This document shows, piece by piece, positions 10,011 through 23,700 of a stretch of DNA of 64,000 bases. Under the pieces are notes generated by a model. The model was not told the DNA's origin and did not search any database. It saw only the letters and a list, made by a program, of their open reading frames with translations. A program made the position numbers and the translations under genes. Each line of letters starts with the position of its first letter. The first letter of the stretch is position 1. Origin of the DNA: Tritrichomonas musculus (taxonomy: Eukaryota; Parabasalia; Tritrichomonadida; Tritrichomonadidae); NCBI GenBank assembly GCA_039105265.1, contig JAPFFF010000002.1, positions 8,618,001-8,682,000 on the forward strand, written 5' to 3'.

Positions 10011-11815
10011 TTTTTTGGCTGATTAAAAATAGTTCAATATTTGCTTCACAAAAGAGTTCAATTGCCACCAATATTGTGGCTCTTCGCAGAACATTCAGGG
10101 AGTGTTCGAATGATATATTTTTTTTTGGGAAAAAATGAGTAGTCAATTATATAGTAATTATTCAGCAATCATTGATCAGATGTCATCATAATGAAATTTG
10201 CAATTACATTGTAAGAGGAATACGAAATACAATTCCAATTACGATGTGAAGGAAAGAATAATTTTTCCAATAAATGAATAAATGAAGAGGTTTAACAATT
10301 ATTTCTTTCCAGCTGAAATTAATGAAGAATTCACTAATTTCTTATATAAGCATGGCTACATATCATTGATGCATAAAATAATTGATTTCATAGATAATGA
10401 TGATGTTGTTAATTACAACAAGATTTGTTCGATGTGTAAAGATAATACTATATTAGAAATATTAATTCAAATTTTGCTTGATAAAGATAAGATTGATATT
10501 AAAAGCATTCATCAATACTGTCAAATTTCCCAAATTGAAATTTCTGTCAAATTTGGCAGCATTTTCTTCACGTTTGTTTGAACGTTTTACTTCGTTGATT
10601 CGAGTTAAATTTGCGTGCCCGTCAAAACTCTTAGATTTATATGGATATTCCTTTGATCGATATGAACAACTGCAAGAAAAAATTTATTGAATCTTACGCA
10701 TTATCTGAATGACGATTATTGAAAAAAATAACAATTCCTTCTTCGGTTGAATCAATTGGAAATTGTGCATTAGACTGTTGCACCAGTTTAGTGACAGTCA
10801 AGATTTTATCTACTTCTTTGGATAAGAATGAATCTTGCTTGTTCTGTGGATGTACATCAATTGATGACAGTGCATTTGAAGTGTGCCAATTATTTTCAGC
10901 AATTAGAATTCCTCCTTCAATTCATAAGATTGGAGATTGTGTAATTGCAGAATGCGAGTTATTGAGCTTAATTGAATTCACATCATCTGAATTGGTAACT
11001 GGTAAGCAAGTATTAATCGGAATTAAAGGAGAGATAGTAACAATTCTTAAAAACTTATTCAAAAGAAACAATGAATTTAAACAAATTAATTTTCTTTCGC
11101 CAAAAACTATTTTTTTATTCATTTTGTTTTTATGTTTGGACTTCATTGAACACTTTTAAACTTCTAAATTCAACGAGAGCATTGCATGATTCATTACTCA
11201 AAAATTGCATATCATTGGCTGAAATAACAATAAGAGAGAATGTCAATTATATCGGTGAAAATGTTACATTTTCTACTTTTTTTAATCACCAAATTTAGTT
11301 CTAATTGCTTCTCCTATTGTATTTCATTGTTACAAATAGAGATTCTTTCTTTAGTATTTAGTAGATGTGCTTCATTATCTGAGTTAAAGCTTCCTTCTTC
11401 ACTCACAATTATTGAATCATTTGTCAATTGCCAATCATTGTCAATTCTTGGAATACCTTCATCAGTGACAACAATAAAAAGATATTCATTTTATGGCTGC
11501 CATTCTTTAAGTTCAGTTCTTATTCCTTTCTCTGTTTCTTTAATTTAGAGAAAATGAATTCCAAACTTCTTTAATTTGGAGCGGTGGAGTTTAATAACAA
11601 ATAATCAAAGATATTCATCTTTAATTAAAAATATTAAAAGAAAAACTGATTATTAGTAAAAGATGGAAGAATATTTTGCTAAACTTGTCACTTTAATGCT
11701 AACTCATTTCTATGAATTGCTTTATTCATTAACAGAAATAACTGTTATCAGTAACATCAATTGGTAATTATGCATTCAGTGAACATAAATCATTAGTTCA
11801 TGTTGTCATAAATAA
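10011..11815 (+). pseudogene. DUF3447 plus BspA-like leucine-rich-repeat protein, multiply broken
   Basis: The first part (10011-10280) still reads like the trichomonad DUF3447 block: a QYLLHKRVQLPPILWLFAEH stretch matches FKYLLTCNVELHPSLWVYAI in the gene at 46324. After an ATG at 10282 helical sequence follows. From about 10719 come BspA-type (LRR_5) repeats such as ITIPSSVESIGNCALDCCTS, IRIPPSIHKIGDCVIAECEL, LKLPSSLTIIESFVNCQSLS and, near 11752-11812, VTSIGNYAFSEHKSL. BspA-like proteins are surface adhesion candidates in trichomonads. Several stops and shifts separate the pieces in at least three frames, so no full protein can be made. Confidence 0.8.
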
Positions 11816-12060
11816 CTGATTTACAAAAATTTTTATGTTTTACTAAAAGTTACGTTAAAATGTTACGTTAATGAAAATGTGATGTAAAAAAGTATAGATT
11901 AGTTCAATTATCTGTTTAATGTAAGAAATGTTCAAATCATTTGACTTACAGGTTTTATTTTGATATAAAAAATGGGAAATACTTTCGAATTCTTGTTATG
12001 TGGCTCAATTAAAAAATATAAAAAAATTTTTTTTCTATAAGGTTTAATTAGTGATGTCAG

Positions 12061-12325
12061 TATTAGGCCATAGCCATATGCAAAAGGAACCTCCTTCATG
12101 GTCTAGAGGTGGACCAGAGGGTGGCGAGTGGAGTGAAGTTGATGGTGGTCTGTTGAGGTGTGTTTAATATAAAGAAGCTTTAGCAGCGAAGTAGGCTTTG
12201 ATAGCTCGTTACAGTTATTGGCTAATAGCTAAAAGATTTCCAAATGACAGTCCCTAACTTGGTATTTCACGTCTGGGTCCCATCTGGACCATGAAGGAGA
12301 TTTCATTGGCCTATGACTATAGCTT
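12061..12325. mobile_element. Small inverted-repeat (MITE-like) element
   Basis: A 13-bp perfect inverted repeat (CTCCTTCATGGTC at 12091-12103, complement at 12287-12299) continues inward for about 30 bp with mismatches. Outside it both ends hold GGCC-centred sequences around CCATAG/CATAGG. The interior (~210 bp) is visibly richer in G+C than its surroundings and has no reading frame. This is the form of a short non-autonomous DNA transposon. No clear target-site duplication was found. Confidence 0.5.
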
Positions 12326-12696
12326 ACTACTATGTCGTAAATTTAATTACTAACGCCCAATGGATTACAAACAAAAATTTGAAAGGAAAAAGAAAATTCT
12401 CATATAAACTTTTATAGCATAATTCTGAAGAACAATAAAGAGAATTAGCAAATGCTTTATATTTATCAGAATAATCAAGCTTTTGATGTTTTAATTGTAA
12501 TAACAATTGAAATTGAAAAACTATTTAATTCTATTTGAATGCAAAATTTGAAGTATTACCCTCAGAATATGTTTGTACCGTTGATTGCTTTTTGGTAAAT
12601 GAAAAAATTTACCATTTACTGCAGCCCTCTAATAAAATTTTAAATTTTAAAACGAGTAATTATTTTTAAATCTGTTGCGGTATCAATACAATGGTG

Positions 12697-12699
<3 letters not shown>
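12326..12699. other. Intergenic, AT-rich
   Basis: Nothing beyond A/T tracts was seen between the inverted-repeat element and the poly(A) run. Confidence 0.5.

Positions 12700-12744
<45 letters not shown>
12700..12744. repeat. Poly(A) run of 45
   Basis: Forty-five consecutive A residues, preceded by ATGGTGATT and followed by CGAAGAG. No gene ends or starts next to it. Confidence 0.95.
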
Positions 12745-12745
<1 letters not shown>

Positions 12746-13114
12746 GAAGAGTTAATTTAAAGAACTATAAGTATTGGCCTTATAATATCCTGAAAAGAGC
12801 AGCGATAAGATTCTCTTATATCAATTGATATGAAAGAGAATTGACTAAAAAACATAAGAAATGTTATTGATATGCTTATAACATCGATAAAACTTCAAGG
12901 AAACACTAATTCATGAATGATTATTATTAGATATTCTATTTACCGGCTTATGATCCTGTTGTTAATGGGGCCCATCCGTAATATATCTGTAATGGAGCTC
13001 TCCCACCAATATATGGGGCCCTTCAGTATATCGACTGTAAACTGGATATTTGATGTTTCCTCTTCGAGAATATTCGCGACTATTCATTTGTTTTGCAAAA
13101 ATAAAAATGAAAAT

Positions 13115-13210
13115 AGTAGTATACGGTAGGCCATGCCTTGCACAGCCTACCAATACTCCAAGGACTCCCTCCCCTGGCCCCCATTCAAAAAACCCATCAA
13201 CTACCTATCT

Positions 13211-13248
<38 letters not shown>

Positions 13249-13298
13249 AAATATACCCAGTGATATCGTTTAGGGCGCACAGACTAAAGTATACTACT
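13115..13298. repeat. 184-bp inverted-repeat-bounded segment with hairpin and T30A10 core
   Basis: AGTAGTATAC at 13115-13124 is repeated inverted at 13289-13298. Directly inside the left end is a hairpin, GGTAGGC (13125-13131) and GCCTACC (13145-13151) with a 13-base loop. Near the middle lies a T30 run (13212-13241) followed by ten A residues. The C-rich stretch between hairpin and T run is unlike the local base use. It may be a short mobile or structural element. The same hairpin arms and loop length recur at 58132-58158. Confidence 0.55.
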
Positions 13299-14728
13299 GC
13301 TTGAATCCTACTTATTATTGGTGGCTAAAGTGAATAATATTAAAATCTAAATATGTTGTTTAAAAATATGTTATAACATATTTAGAGGGAGTATGGTACA
13401 TTGACATAGAAGTTGAATTCACTAGAATCAATATTAGAGAAAGGAAATAAAGCATATATTTTAAGTTCATATACTACAAAATAAATTAATTCAATACATA
13501 TAATAAAATAATCTCAAAGCTAATAATCATCAAGTACTATTAATCACAAATGAAGAAATGACTTTAGTAAAAGGAAATGAATCAATAATATTTATTAAAT
13601 CCCTTATACATAATCGCAATGGAGCTCATTTGATTGGAAAATACACTGATAAATATGGTTTTGATCATGAAATAGTATTTACTACTGTTTTCGCTATTAT
13701 TCAATTGATATGCTTACATTGCTTACTTATTTTATGTTGAGCAAATTATTTTAAGACGTATATCAATACATATCATTTTTCAAATTTTCAAAAAAAAAAT
13801 ATTCAATATTGAATTATTCTCAAAAAGTTTGATTTGCCTATTTTTATTTTATTTGAAAAAATGAAAAACTTAAATCTGAACTAAAAAAATCATTCACATA
13901 TTATGCTTTTTACTTTCAATATGGATAAATTGAAAGGCATAAAAAAAGCAATTTTCAAAAGATGAAGATTTTGATTGCTTCAAAAAGTTGATCTATTTTT
14001 GAATCTCAAAAAATCTATTTCTCAATAAAAAATAATTAAATACCTTTGCTTTTAGATCAAAAAGGCTATTATCATATATGATATTTCAATTATAATAGTG
14101 TAACAATGCTAATTATTTTATTGGAATGATTAAATGTAACAAACAGATGATCATCATTTGACTTTTTTTCTTTAGGAAAATTAAATAACATAATTTTATT
14201 TATCAATCGTAGTCATAACTCAATAACATTAAATTTTCTATTTATGGATATTATTATCAGTAATAAATTTGTAGTAATTCAACAAACCTTTGTTTTTAAC
14301 GTGGCACAAAACTATTATAATCAATGATTGAATTGCTAAAAAAAAAAAAAGAGCTTTTCGATCTTAATTTTGTAAATGTTTAAAATGGCATAATTTTTCA
14401 TTTTTATTTTTTAACATGATTTTATGAATATATAAATAGACTTTTTACTTTGATAAAAAACATAAACATGTAGATATACTCACGATATTAAAACAAGACC
14501 ATTTTATTAGAGGTGAATAAATAAGGTGAATTTTTCAAAGCATCAATTTTTCCGATCAAAAAGTTTGTTTTATTTTTTTGAATAAAAATGTAAAATTTTT
14601 TAATCATCAATTATTTCTCTTCTTTTTTTCATTTCCTGAAAAAATAATGGAAAACAAAAGAGTTGTTTATAAATAACGTATATTTTATTATTTTTTTTTT
14701 CTATTCTTATTTAGTCGCATAAGATTTT
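13299..14728. other. Long gap and upstream region of the giant gene
   Basis: 1.4 kb AT-rich. A 60-residue frame at 13558-13740 begins with ATG but has no recognised motif and may be chance. The bases before the giant gene's ATG are pyrimidine-rich (T11CTATTCTTATTTAGTCG), without a clear TCA-pyrimidine-A/T start box. Confidence 0.5.
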
Positions 14729-17700
14729 ATGAAACAGAATCATCGCTCTTTATCCAGATACCTAAATATCATCGAAAAACGTAAATTATATAACAAATAT
14801 ATGATTGGAACTGTTTCTGATCAAGAACCTCAAATTCATCCACCTGAAGAACCACCAACAAATGACATACCAAAACCTCGCCAAAAATCAGAAAGAGATG
14901 CTCTTTTACGTCAAATGAATGAGCAACAAAAACAGCGCGATATTCTTTCACAACAAAACAGCAAAACTCGAAAAAAGGATAAGTTTTATCTTTTTGATAA
15001 CGAACCAAATAATCGTGCAGTTCCAATTTTTACACCTTATACACCACGTCGAAAGAAATTTATAAAGAATCCTAATAATCCATCTCAAAATAATGAACCA
15101 CGCTCTACGTATCTTGAATCAAATAATATCACTAAAAGAAATAAAAACGATAAAGACAAAGTTTCAAATCAAAATAACGAAAAAATTAATGCCGAAAAAG
15201 AAATAAAAATTAAAGAACCAAATAGCAATCAAACTCATCATAATCGTAATAATTCCATTAGAAATCAAAACAATAAGAATAATTACTCCAATCAACAAAC
15301 TAATCCTCCCGAAACTCTTGATCTTCCTTCCCGAAAGAAGAATACCATGCAACTTCTTCGTCCAAATCCAAATATGAATCATTTATATCATACTATTTAT
15401 ACGAACAACAACAATAACAATAAACGAGGATCAAATGGTAATAGTTCAACAATGCGATCGAACACCACAAGCAAAAATTCAAAAAGACCAGTATTTACCA
15501 CTACTCAAACGCAAACAGGTGAAATGCCCGTTACTGACCACAAATACGGGCCAAAACCACCCCAAAAGAAGAGCCAAGAAGAACCAAGATCGCCGCGATC
15601 CAACAAAAACAATGCAGGCAAGAAAGAAGTTGCACCACCTAAAGAACCAAGAACTTCATCAGGCCGAATTGGCTCCGTTTTGCGTGATTCAAAAGCACAC
15701 TTCACGAGTGACGAAGACAACGAGAAAGACAAGTATGAAATACCAGAGATAAGTGTCAAACGCACTGAACAATTAATTAAAGCTGAAGAAGAAAACAAAG
15801 CAAATCAAGAAAACCAAGAAAATCAAGATATTTTAGATGAAAATAATGAAAATTTGGATGATAATAAAGATAAGTTGGATGACTTTTCTAATGATTTCAC
15901 TGACGATTTCACTGCTTCGTCTTCTTTGATTGATAGGAAATCTTCTAAGGAGAACAAAGAAAATGAGGAAGATCAGAGTAACATTTCACACAAGTCTTAC
16001 TCGTCGCAGGAGTCAGGCGACAAAGAGAAGGAAGAGGAGGACAACAACGAGAATGAAAGTGAAAAGAAGGAAAGCGGTAATGAATCATTTAATGACGACT
16101 TTGACACCAGTCTTGAATTGTCGCCTATCAAACCGACAAACAATGACCAAAACGATAAAGAAAACAGCAACATTGACGAGAACAGCTTAACTAACACTGA
16201 ATTATTAGATGATAAAGTTACATTGAATAAGCAGGCGAGCGAGAACGAATTCGAAGAGGAGAAGCCAGAGAAAGACAAAGAAGAACCTGATTTTGAAGAA
16301 GAATTGGATGAAAGAAAAAGTGACGAAAGCTTTGAAGAAGAAACAAATGAAGAAAATGGTGCAAAACTTAATGATTTGTTGACACCAGGACTCTCTTTGA
16401 TTAATGCTGAAGGACAAAGTCAAAGTAAAGAAAAAGACGAATTCGATAATGAATTTGAAGACGAATTCGAATCTGAAGACAAAAAGAAAAATGATCAAGA
16501 AAATGAATTTGAAGATGAGTTCGAAGCTGAAGATGATAATAAAGAAGATGACTCAAAGAATGCCGAGTTGTCTACTTCTCCACTAAACAAATTGATCAAT
16601 AAAGAGAACGATTTCGAGGATGAATTTGAAGCGGATGAAAATGACGAAGATAAGAAAGAGAAAGAAAGTAGCAGCAAAAATGAGTCAGAGAAAATTGAAA
16701 ATGAATTTGAAGATGAGTTTGAAGTTGATGAAGATGATCATAAAGATGAAGACTCTCAAAAAGCTGAGTTGTCTACTTCTCCACTTAACAAATTGATCAA
16801 TGGAAACGAAAACCAAGAAAAGGAAGAAGCAAGCTCAAATGAAGATAAAGATAAAGATGAAGAAAGTAAATCTACTGATCAAGAGAACGAATTTGGAGAC
16901 GAATTTGAAGTTGATGAAGATGATCATAAAGAAGAAGACTCACAAAAAGCTGAGCTGTCTACTTCACCACTTGACAAATTGATCAATGGAAGCGAGAACC
17001 AAGAGAAGGACGAAACAAGCTCAAATGAAGTTAAAGATAAAGACGAAGAAAGTAAATCTACTGATCAAGAGAATGAATTTGGAGATGAATTTGAATTCGA
17101 TGATACTGAAAATTCTAAAGAAGAAGACTCTCAAAAAGCTGAGTTGTCTACTTCACCACTTAACCAATTGATCAATGGAAGCGAGAACCAAGAAAAGGAA
17201 GAAACAAGCTCAAACGAAGTTAAAGATAAAGATGAAGAGAATGAATTTGGAGACGAATTTGAAGTTGACAATACTGATGAAAACTCTAAAGAAGAAGATT
17301 CACAAAAAGCTGAGGAAAAGGAAGAAGAAGAAGATTCACAGAGGGCACCTTTGTCTCTGTCACCCTTGGAACAACTGGTTAAAGCAAGCGATGCACAAGA
17401 AGATGACAATACAAAGAAATCATTGGCTGTATCAACTCCAATTAGCGAAATAGAGCCGAAAGAAGAAAACTCGTTAAATGATGAATTCGAGTCATTTGAA
17501 AGCGAGAGTAAGAAAGAAGAAAATGAATCCAATCAAGATGAAGAGGGCGACAAGCTATCATTATCGCCTTTGAGCAAATTGATTGATCAGAACGAAGAAG
17601 AAAAAGATACCGATAAAACTGATGAAAACGAAGAATCCAAGCCAGAAGAATTGTCATTGGAGCCATTAAACAAGCTGATAAACAATGACCAATCAAATGA

Positions 17701-20700
17701 AGATAAAGGAGAAACTAACGAGTCAGATAAAGAAGAGAGCAATGATTTTGAAGACGATTTTAATGAAGTTCCATCCGATCCATTCACTGAAAGCGAAAAC
17801 AAGAAAGATGATGAAGAATCTCAACCAAAAGGATTATCATTAGAGCCATTGAACACATTGTTAAACAATGATCAAACCAAAGAAGAAAACGAAGAGACCA
17901 ACAAGTCAGATAACGAAGAAATTAGCAAGTCAGATAAGGAAGAAACTAGTAAATCAGACAAAGAAGAAAGCAATACATTTGAAAACGAAGAGAACAATGA
18001 TTTCGAAGACGATTTTAATGAAGGACCTTCTGATCCATTTGCTGAAAGTGAAAGCAAGAAAGAGGATGAAGATTCACATTCAAATGAGCTGTCTTTGGAG
18101 CCATTGAACAAGTTAATAGACACAGACAAATCACAAGAAAAAGAGGATGAAAAGGAAGATGAAAAAGAGGAGAATAAAACAGACAACGAAAAAGAACTTG
18201 ATGACGAATTCGAGTCATTTGAAACTGATTCAAAAGAAAAAGATTCAACCAATGAAGAAAGCCCAGAAAGCAAATTGTCACTAGAGCCATTGAACAAATT
18301 GATTGATCAAGAAAACAAAGATGATGAAGAGACCAAATCATCAGAAAACAAAGAGAATGAATTAGAAGATGAATTTGATACATTTGAGTCAGAATCTAAT
18401 AATAAAGAAGAGAACAAAGAATCTGAAACTGAGAACTCTAATGATGATGGTAAATTAGGAGTTTTGGAAGAGACAAGCAAATCTATTTCATCTCAATTAT
18501 TTGAAGCAAAAGATAAAGATATTAATTTGGAAGATGAAAGTAAATCTGACAGTAAAAACGATGAAAAAGTTGAAAGTCAAGAAAGTAGTGAAGCATTGGA
18601 TGTGAACACAAAATCTGCATTATCAAATCTATTTGAATTAAGCGAGAATAAAGATGAGAAAGAAAAAGATAAGAAGAAAGATAAAGACAAGTCTAAAGAT
18701 GATAAGAAGAAGGATAAAGATAAATCTAAAGATGATAAGAAGAAAGATAAGGATGATAAAAAGAAGGATAAAGATAAAGAAAAGACGAAAGATGATAGTA
18801 AAAAGGACAAGGATAAATCTAAAGATGAAAAGAAGAAAGACAAAGATAAATCTAAAGATGATTCAAATGATGATAAGAAGAAAGACAAGGATGAATCAGG
18901 AGGTGAACTTGAAGGACTTACTGGATCCTTGTCATCAATACTTACTTCCAAAACAGATAAAGATAAAGAAGACAAATCTAAAAAGAAAGATGAAAAGGAA
19001 TCTAAAAATGCTGATGAATTATCTAAGAGCGAAATTAAAGACAAAGATAAGAAGAAAGACAAAGACAAGAACAAAGAGAAAGATAAGAACAAAGATGAAA
19101 AGAAAGATAAAGATAAGAGTAAAGATGAAAAGAAGGATAAAGATAAGAGCAAAGATGAAAAGAAGGATAAAGATAAGAGTAAAGATGAAAAGAAGGATAA
19201 AGATAAGAGCAAAGATGAAAAGAAGGATAAGGACAAATCGAAGGATGAGAAGAAGAGTCCAAAGAAAGATAAAAATAAAGACAAGGAAGCTGAGGGAACA
19301 CTCGAGTCACTTGCTGGCTCATTGTCTCCACTTCTTGTTACCAAAGAATCAGAAAATAATGAAGAGGCTAAACAAGAAAAGAAAGATGCATCAGATGAGA
19401 TAACAGGCAATCTACTTGATACATTTGGCGATGACACCGATGAAAGCTCACGCAAATCACCAAAAGAAAAGGCAGAGAAAGATTCAAAGAAAGATAAAGA
19501 AAAAGAAAAGGACAAGAATAAGGATAAAGAAGATAAAAAGAGCCCTAAGAAAGATAAAACTAAGGAAAAGAAAGATGACAACGATACAGATGGCAAACTC
19601 GAGTCACTGACAGGTTCATTGTCATCACTCCTTGTCACGAAAGAGTCAGAAAGTAAAAGTGAAAAAGAAGAAAAAGAAGAGAAAGTTGAAAAGAAGGATA
19701 AAGACAAAGACAAAGAAAAGAACAAAGAAGAAAAGAAAGAAAAAGATAAAGATAAAAAGAAGGATAAAGATAAGAGTAAAGACAAAGAGAAAGATAAAGA
19801 CTCGAAAGAGGAAAAGAAAGACAAGAAAGACAAAGATAAGAGTAAAGATAAAGATAAAGAATCTATAGAAAAAGAAGAAGAAGGAAGTGAAGGCAAACTT
19901 GAATCACTTACAGGTTCACTATCATCTCTTATTTCACCAAAAGAAACATCAGATAATAAAGAAGATAAAGACAAGAAAGATAAAGACAAGAAAGATAAAG
20001 ATAAGAAAGATAAAGATAAGAAAGATAAAGATAAGAAAGATAAAGACAAGAAAGATAAAGACAAGAAAGATAAAGATAAGAGTAAAGATAAAGAGAAGGA
20101 TAAAGATTCGAAAGAGGAGAAGAAAGATAAGGAAGACAAGAAAGACAAAGATAAGAGTAAAGATAAAGATAAAGATAAAGAATCTAAAGAAAAAGAAGAA
20201 AAAGGAAGTGAAGGCAAACTTGAATCGCTTGCAGGTTCATTATCATCTCTTATTTCACCAAAAGAAACATCAGATAACAAAGAAGATAAAGATAAAGACA
20301 AAGATAAAGGAAAGAAAGATAAAGAAGAGAAAACTATTAAGAAAGACAAATCAAAATTAGAACAAATAGAACCATCCGATTCCAACGAAAATCAAGAATC
20401 TAAAGAATCCAAAGAGAATAAAGAGAATAAAGAGAATAAAGAGAATAAAGAGAATAAAGAAGAAGGGCAAGCCTCGAGTGAACCATCAGAAGGAGCGACA
20501 GGTGCTTTATTAGTTTTGTCAGAAAGTGATTCAACCAAAGAATCTCAACAACCACGACAAGAAGAAGACAAAAATAAAGATCAAGAAGATGACGAAGAAG
20601 GTGAAGTAGGGACCCTTGAAAGTCTTACAGGCACACTCTCATCCATTCTCTCATTGGACAACGACGAAAACAAACCTAACGAAGATTCAGTCCAAGACAC

Positions 20701-23700
20701 CGATGACAAGGAATCGAAGGAAATTAAGAAGAAAGATAAGGTGAAAATAGAAAAAGATAAAGAAGATAAAGAGAAAGAAGATAAGAAAGATGAAGAAGAA
20801 CCAGAAGACACAAATAAAGGAGGATCACTTGAAGCGCTGACAGGCACACTTGCATCCATTCTACCATCTAAAGAAGAAGTATCGGAACCAGAAAAGAATG
20901 ACAAAGAAGACAAAAACAAAGACAAAGAATCAGAAGCAGAGAAAGAAGAAATATCAGATAAGAAATCATCATCAGATGATATGACAGGCAACCTTCTTGA
21001 AGAATTTGAAGACTTTGAAGACTTCAATGAAACATCACCAACAGAAAACAAAGACAGCAAAGAAGAGGCAAAAGAAGATGAGAAAGAGGCAAGTGAAAGT
21101 CAAGATAAAGAAGACGAAGACGAAGGCAAAGAAGGAACACTCGAATCACTTGCGGGATCACTGTCTGCGCTTGTACCAAAAGAAGCAGATGAAAGCCAAA
21201 ATGAAGAAAAAGAAGAAACAACAGAAACCAAAGAAGAAAAACAAGAATCCAGTGAAACGTCAGAAGGAGTCTCAGGAATTCTTCCAAACTTGTCAGAAAG
21301 TGATTCAACCAAAGAAGCAAAGAGCAGCGATAAATCGAAAGAATTAGAAGAGCCAAAAGAAGAAGAATTGGAAGAGCCAGCCAAAGGAACACTCGAGGCA
21401 CTTGCTGGATCACTTGCATCACTCGTTCCAGAGAAAGAAGAGAATAACGAGTCAGAGAAAGATAGCAATGAATTGTCAGACGAAATGTCAGGCAATTTAC
21501 TCGATGATTTTGAAATTGACTTGGGAGAAAAAGAAGATGATGAAAAGGACGAAAAAGATAAAGAAACAAAAGAAGAAATAGAGAAAAGCTCATCCAAAGA
21601 TAAAATTGAAGATAAAGAAACAGAAGGAACACTTGAATCACTCACAGGATCTTTGGCTTCTATTTTGCCTAAAGATGCAAAAGAAACTGAGAAAGAAACA
21701 CCAAGCGAAGAAGTCAAAGAAAAGAAAGACAAGAAGAAAGATAAAGAAAAAGACAAGAAGAAAGATGAAAAAGAGAAAAGTTCAAAGGAAGAAGATGAAA
21801 ACGAAGAAGATGAAGGAACAGAAGGAACACTTGAATCACTCACAGGATCTTTGGCTTCCAATTTGCCTAAAGATGCGAAAGAAACAGAGAAAGAAACACC
21901 TAGCGAAGAGGTCAAAGAAAAGAAAGACAAGAAGAAAGATAAAGAAAAGAACAAAGATGAAAACAAGGAGAAAGATAAAGATAAGAAGAAAGATAAAGAA
22001 ACAGACAAGAAAGATGATAAAAAGAAAAGTTCAAAGGAAGATAAAGATAAAAAGAAAGATAGTGAAAATGAAGAAGATGAAGGAGCAGAAGGAACACTTG
22101 AATCACTCACAGGATCTTTGGCTTCTATTTTACCGAAAGATGCGAAAGTAACACCAAATGAAGAAGTCAAAGAAAAGAAGGACAAGAAGAAAGATAAAGA
22201 AAAGAACAAAGATGAAAACAAGGAGAAAGAAAAAGACAAGAAGAAAGATAAAGAAAAAGACAAGAAAGATGATAAAAAGAAAAGTTCAAAGGAAGATAAA
22301 GATAAAAAGAAAGATAGTGAAAATGAAGAAGATGAAGGAGCAGAAGGAACACTTGAATCACTCACAGGATCTTTGGCTTCTATTTTACCTAAAGATTCAA
22401 AAGAAACTGAGAAAGAAACACTTAGTGAAGAGGTCAAAGAAAAGAAAGACAAGAAGAAAGATAAAGAAAAGGAGAAAGATAAAGAGAAGGAGAAAGATAA
22501 AGACAAGACGAAAGATAAAGAAAAGGAGAAAGATAAAGAAAAAGACAAGAAAGATGATAAAAAGAAAAGTTCAAAGAAAGACAAAGATAAAAAGAAAGAT
22601 AGCGAAAATGAAGAAGATGAAGGAGCAGAAGGAACACTTGAATCACTCGCTGGCTCACTATCACCTCTTCTTATTTCTAAAGAAGCAGAAAATGAAGAAA
22701 AAGAAGGAGAAGAACAGAAAGAAAAGACAGATGAAAAGAAAGACAAAGAGAAAGAAAAGAGCAAATCAAAAGACAAGAAGAAAGACAAAAGTAAAGTCAA
22801 GGATGAAGAAGATAAAAAGGATGAAAAAGAAGAAGTTAAGACCAAAGGAGAAGAAGATGGAGGCAAGCTTGAATCACTCGCTGGTTCTTTATCATCTCTT
22901 CTGGTCAAGAGTGGAGATGAGAATAAAAAAGATGAGCCAGACAGCAAGAATGAAGCTAAAGATTCATCAGATGAAATGACTGGAAATCTTCTCGACAACC
23001 TTGATGACGATTTTGATGAAAGCTCGCACAACACTGCAAAAGAAAAAGAACTTGAAGAAAGCAAAGAAGAAGACAAAGAAACTGATGCCAAACTTGAACC
23101 ACTCACAGCTTCATTGTCATCTCTTTTTGTTCCAAAAGAAGCAGAAGAAAACGAAAAGAAGGATAAAGATGAAAACGAAAAGAAGGATAAAGATGAAAAC
23201 GAAAAGAAGGATAAAGATGAAAATGAAAAGAAAGACGAAGATGAAAAGAAAGATGATAAAGAGGAGTCTTCAGATGAAATGACAGGAAATCTTCTCGATG
23301 GATTTGACGAGGACTTCGAAGATGAGAGTTCAAGAAACACACCAAAAGAAAAAGCTGACGAAAATGAAGACGAAAAGGAGAATGAAGAAGGAAAGAAGGA
23401 GGAAGAGAAAGATGACGCAGAGGAAGGAAATCTTGAGTCACTCATGGGATCACTGTCTTCAATGCTTCAAACAAAAGAAGCAAGCAATGAAAATGAAAAA
23501 GAAGACAGTGAGACAAAGGAGAAAGCAATTTCACAAAAAGATTCAGAAGAAGAGAAAGCAAACAAAGATTCTGAAAAGAAGAAAGAAAAGAAGCAAGACA
23601 AAAAGAAAGATAAAGAAAATGAAGAAGATGAAGAAACAGAGGGAACGCTTGATGCACTTACAGGCTCATTGTCTCCTCTACTTGTCACAAAGGAAAAATC

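Noticed and set aside
18577-20385. Long minus-strand open frames opposite the giant gene (602, 781, 639 residues)
   Set aside because: They are mirror images of the Lys/Asp/Glu codons (Ser/Leu/Phe-rich low complexity) and contain no domain. The plus frame is open throughout.
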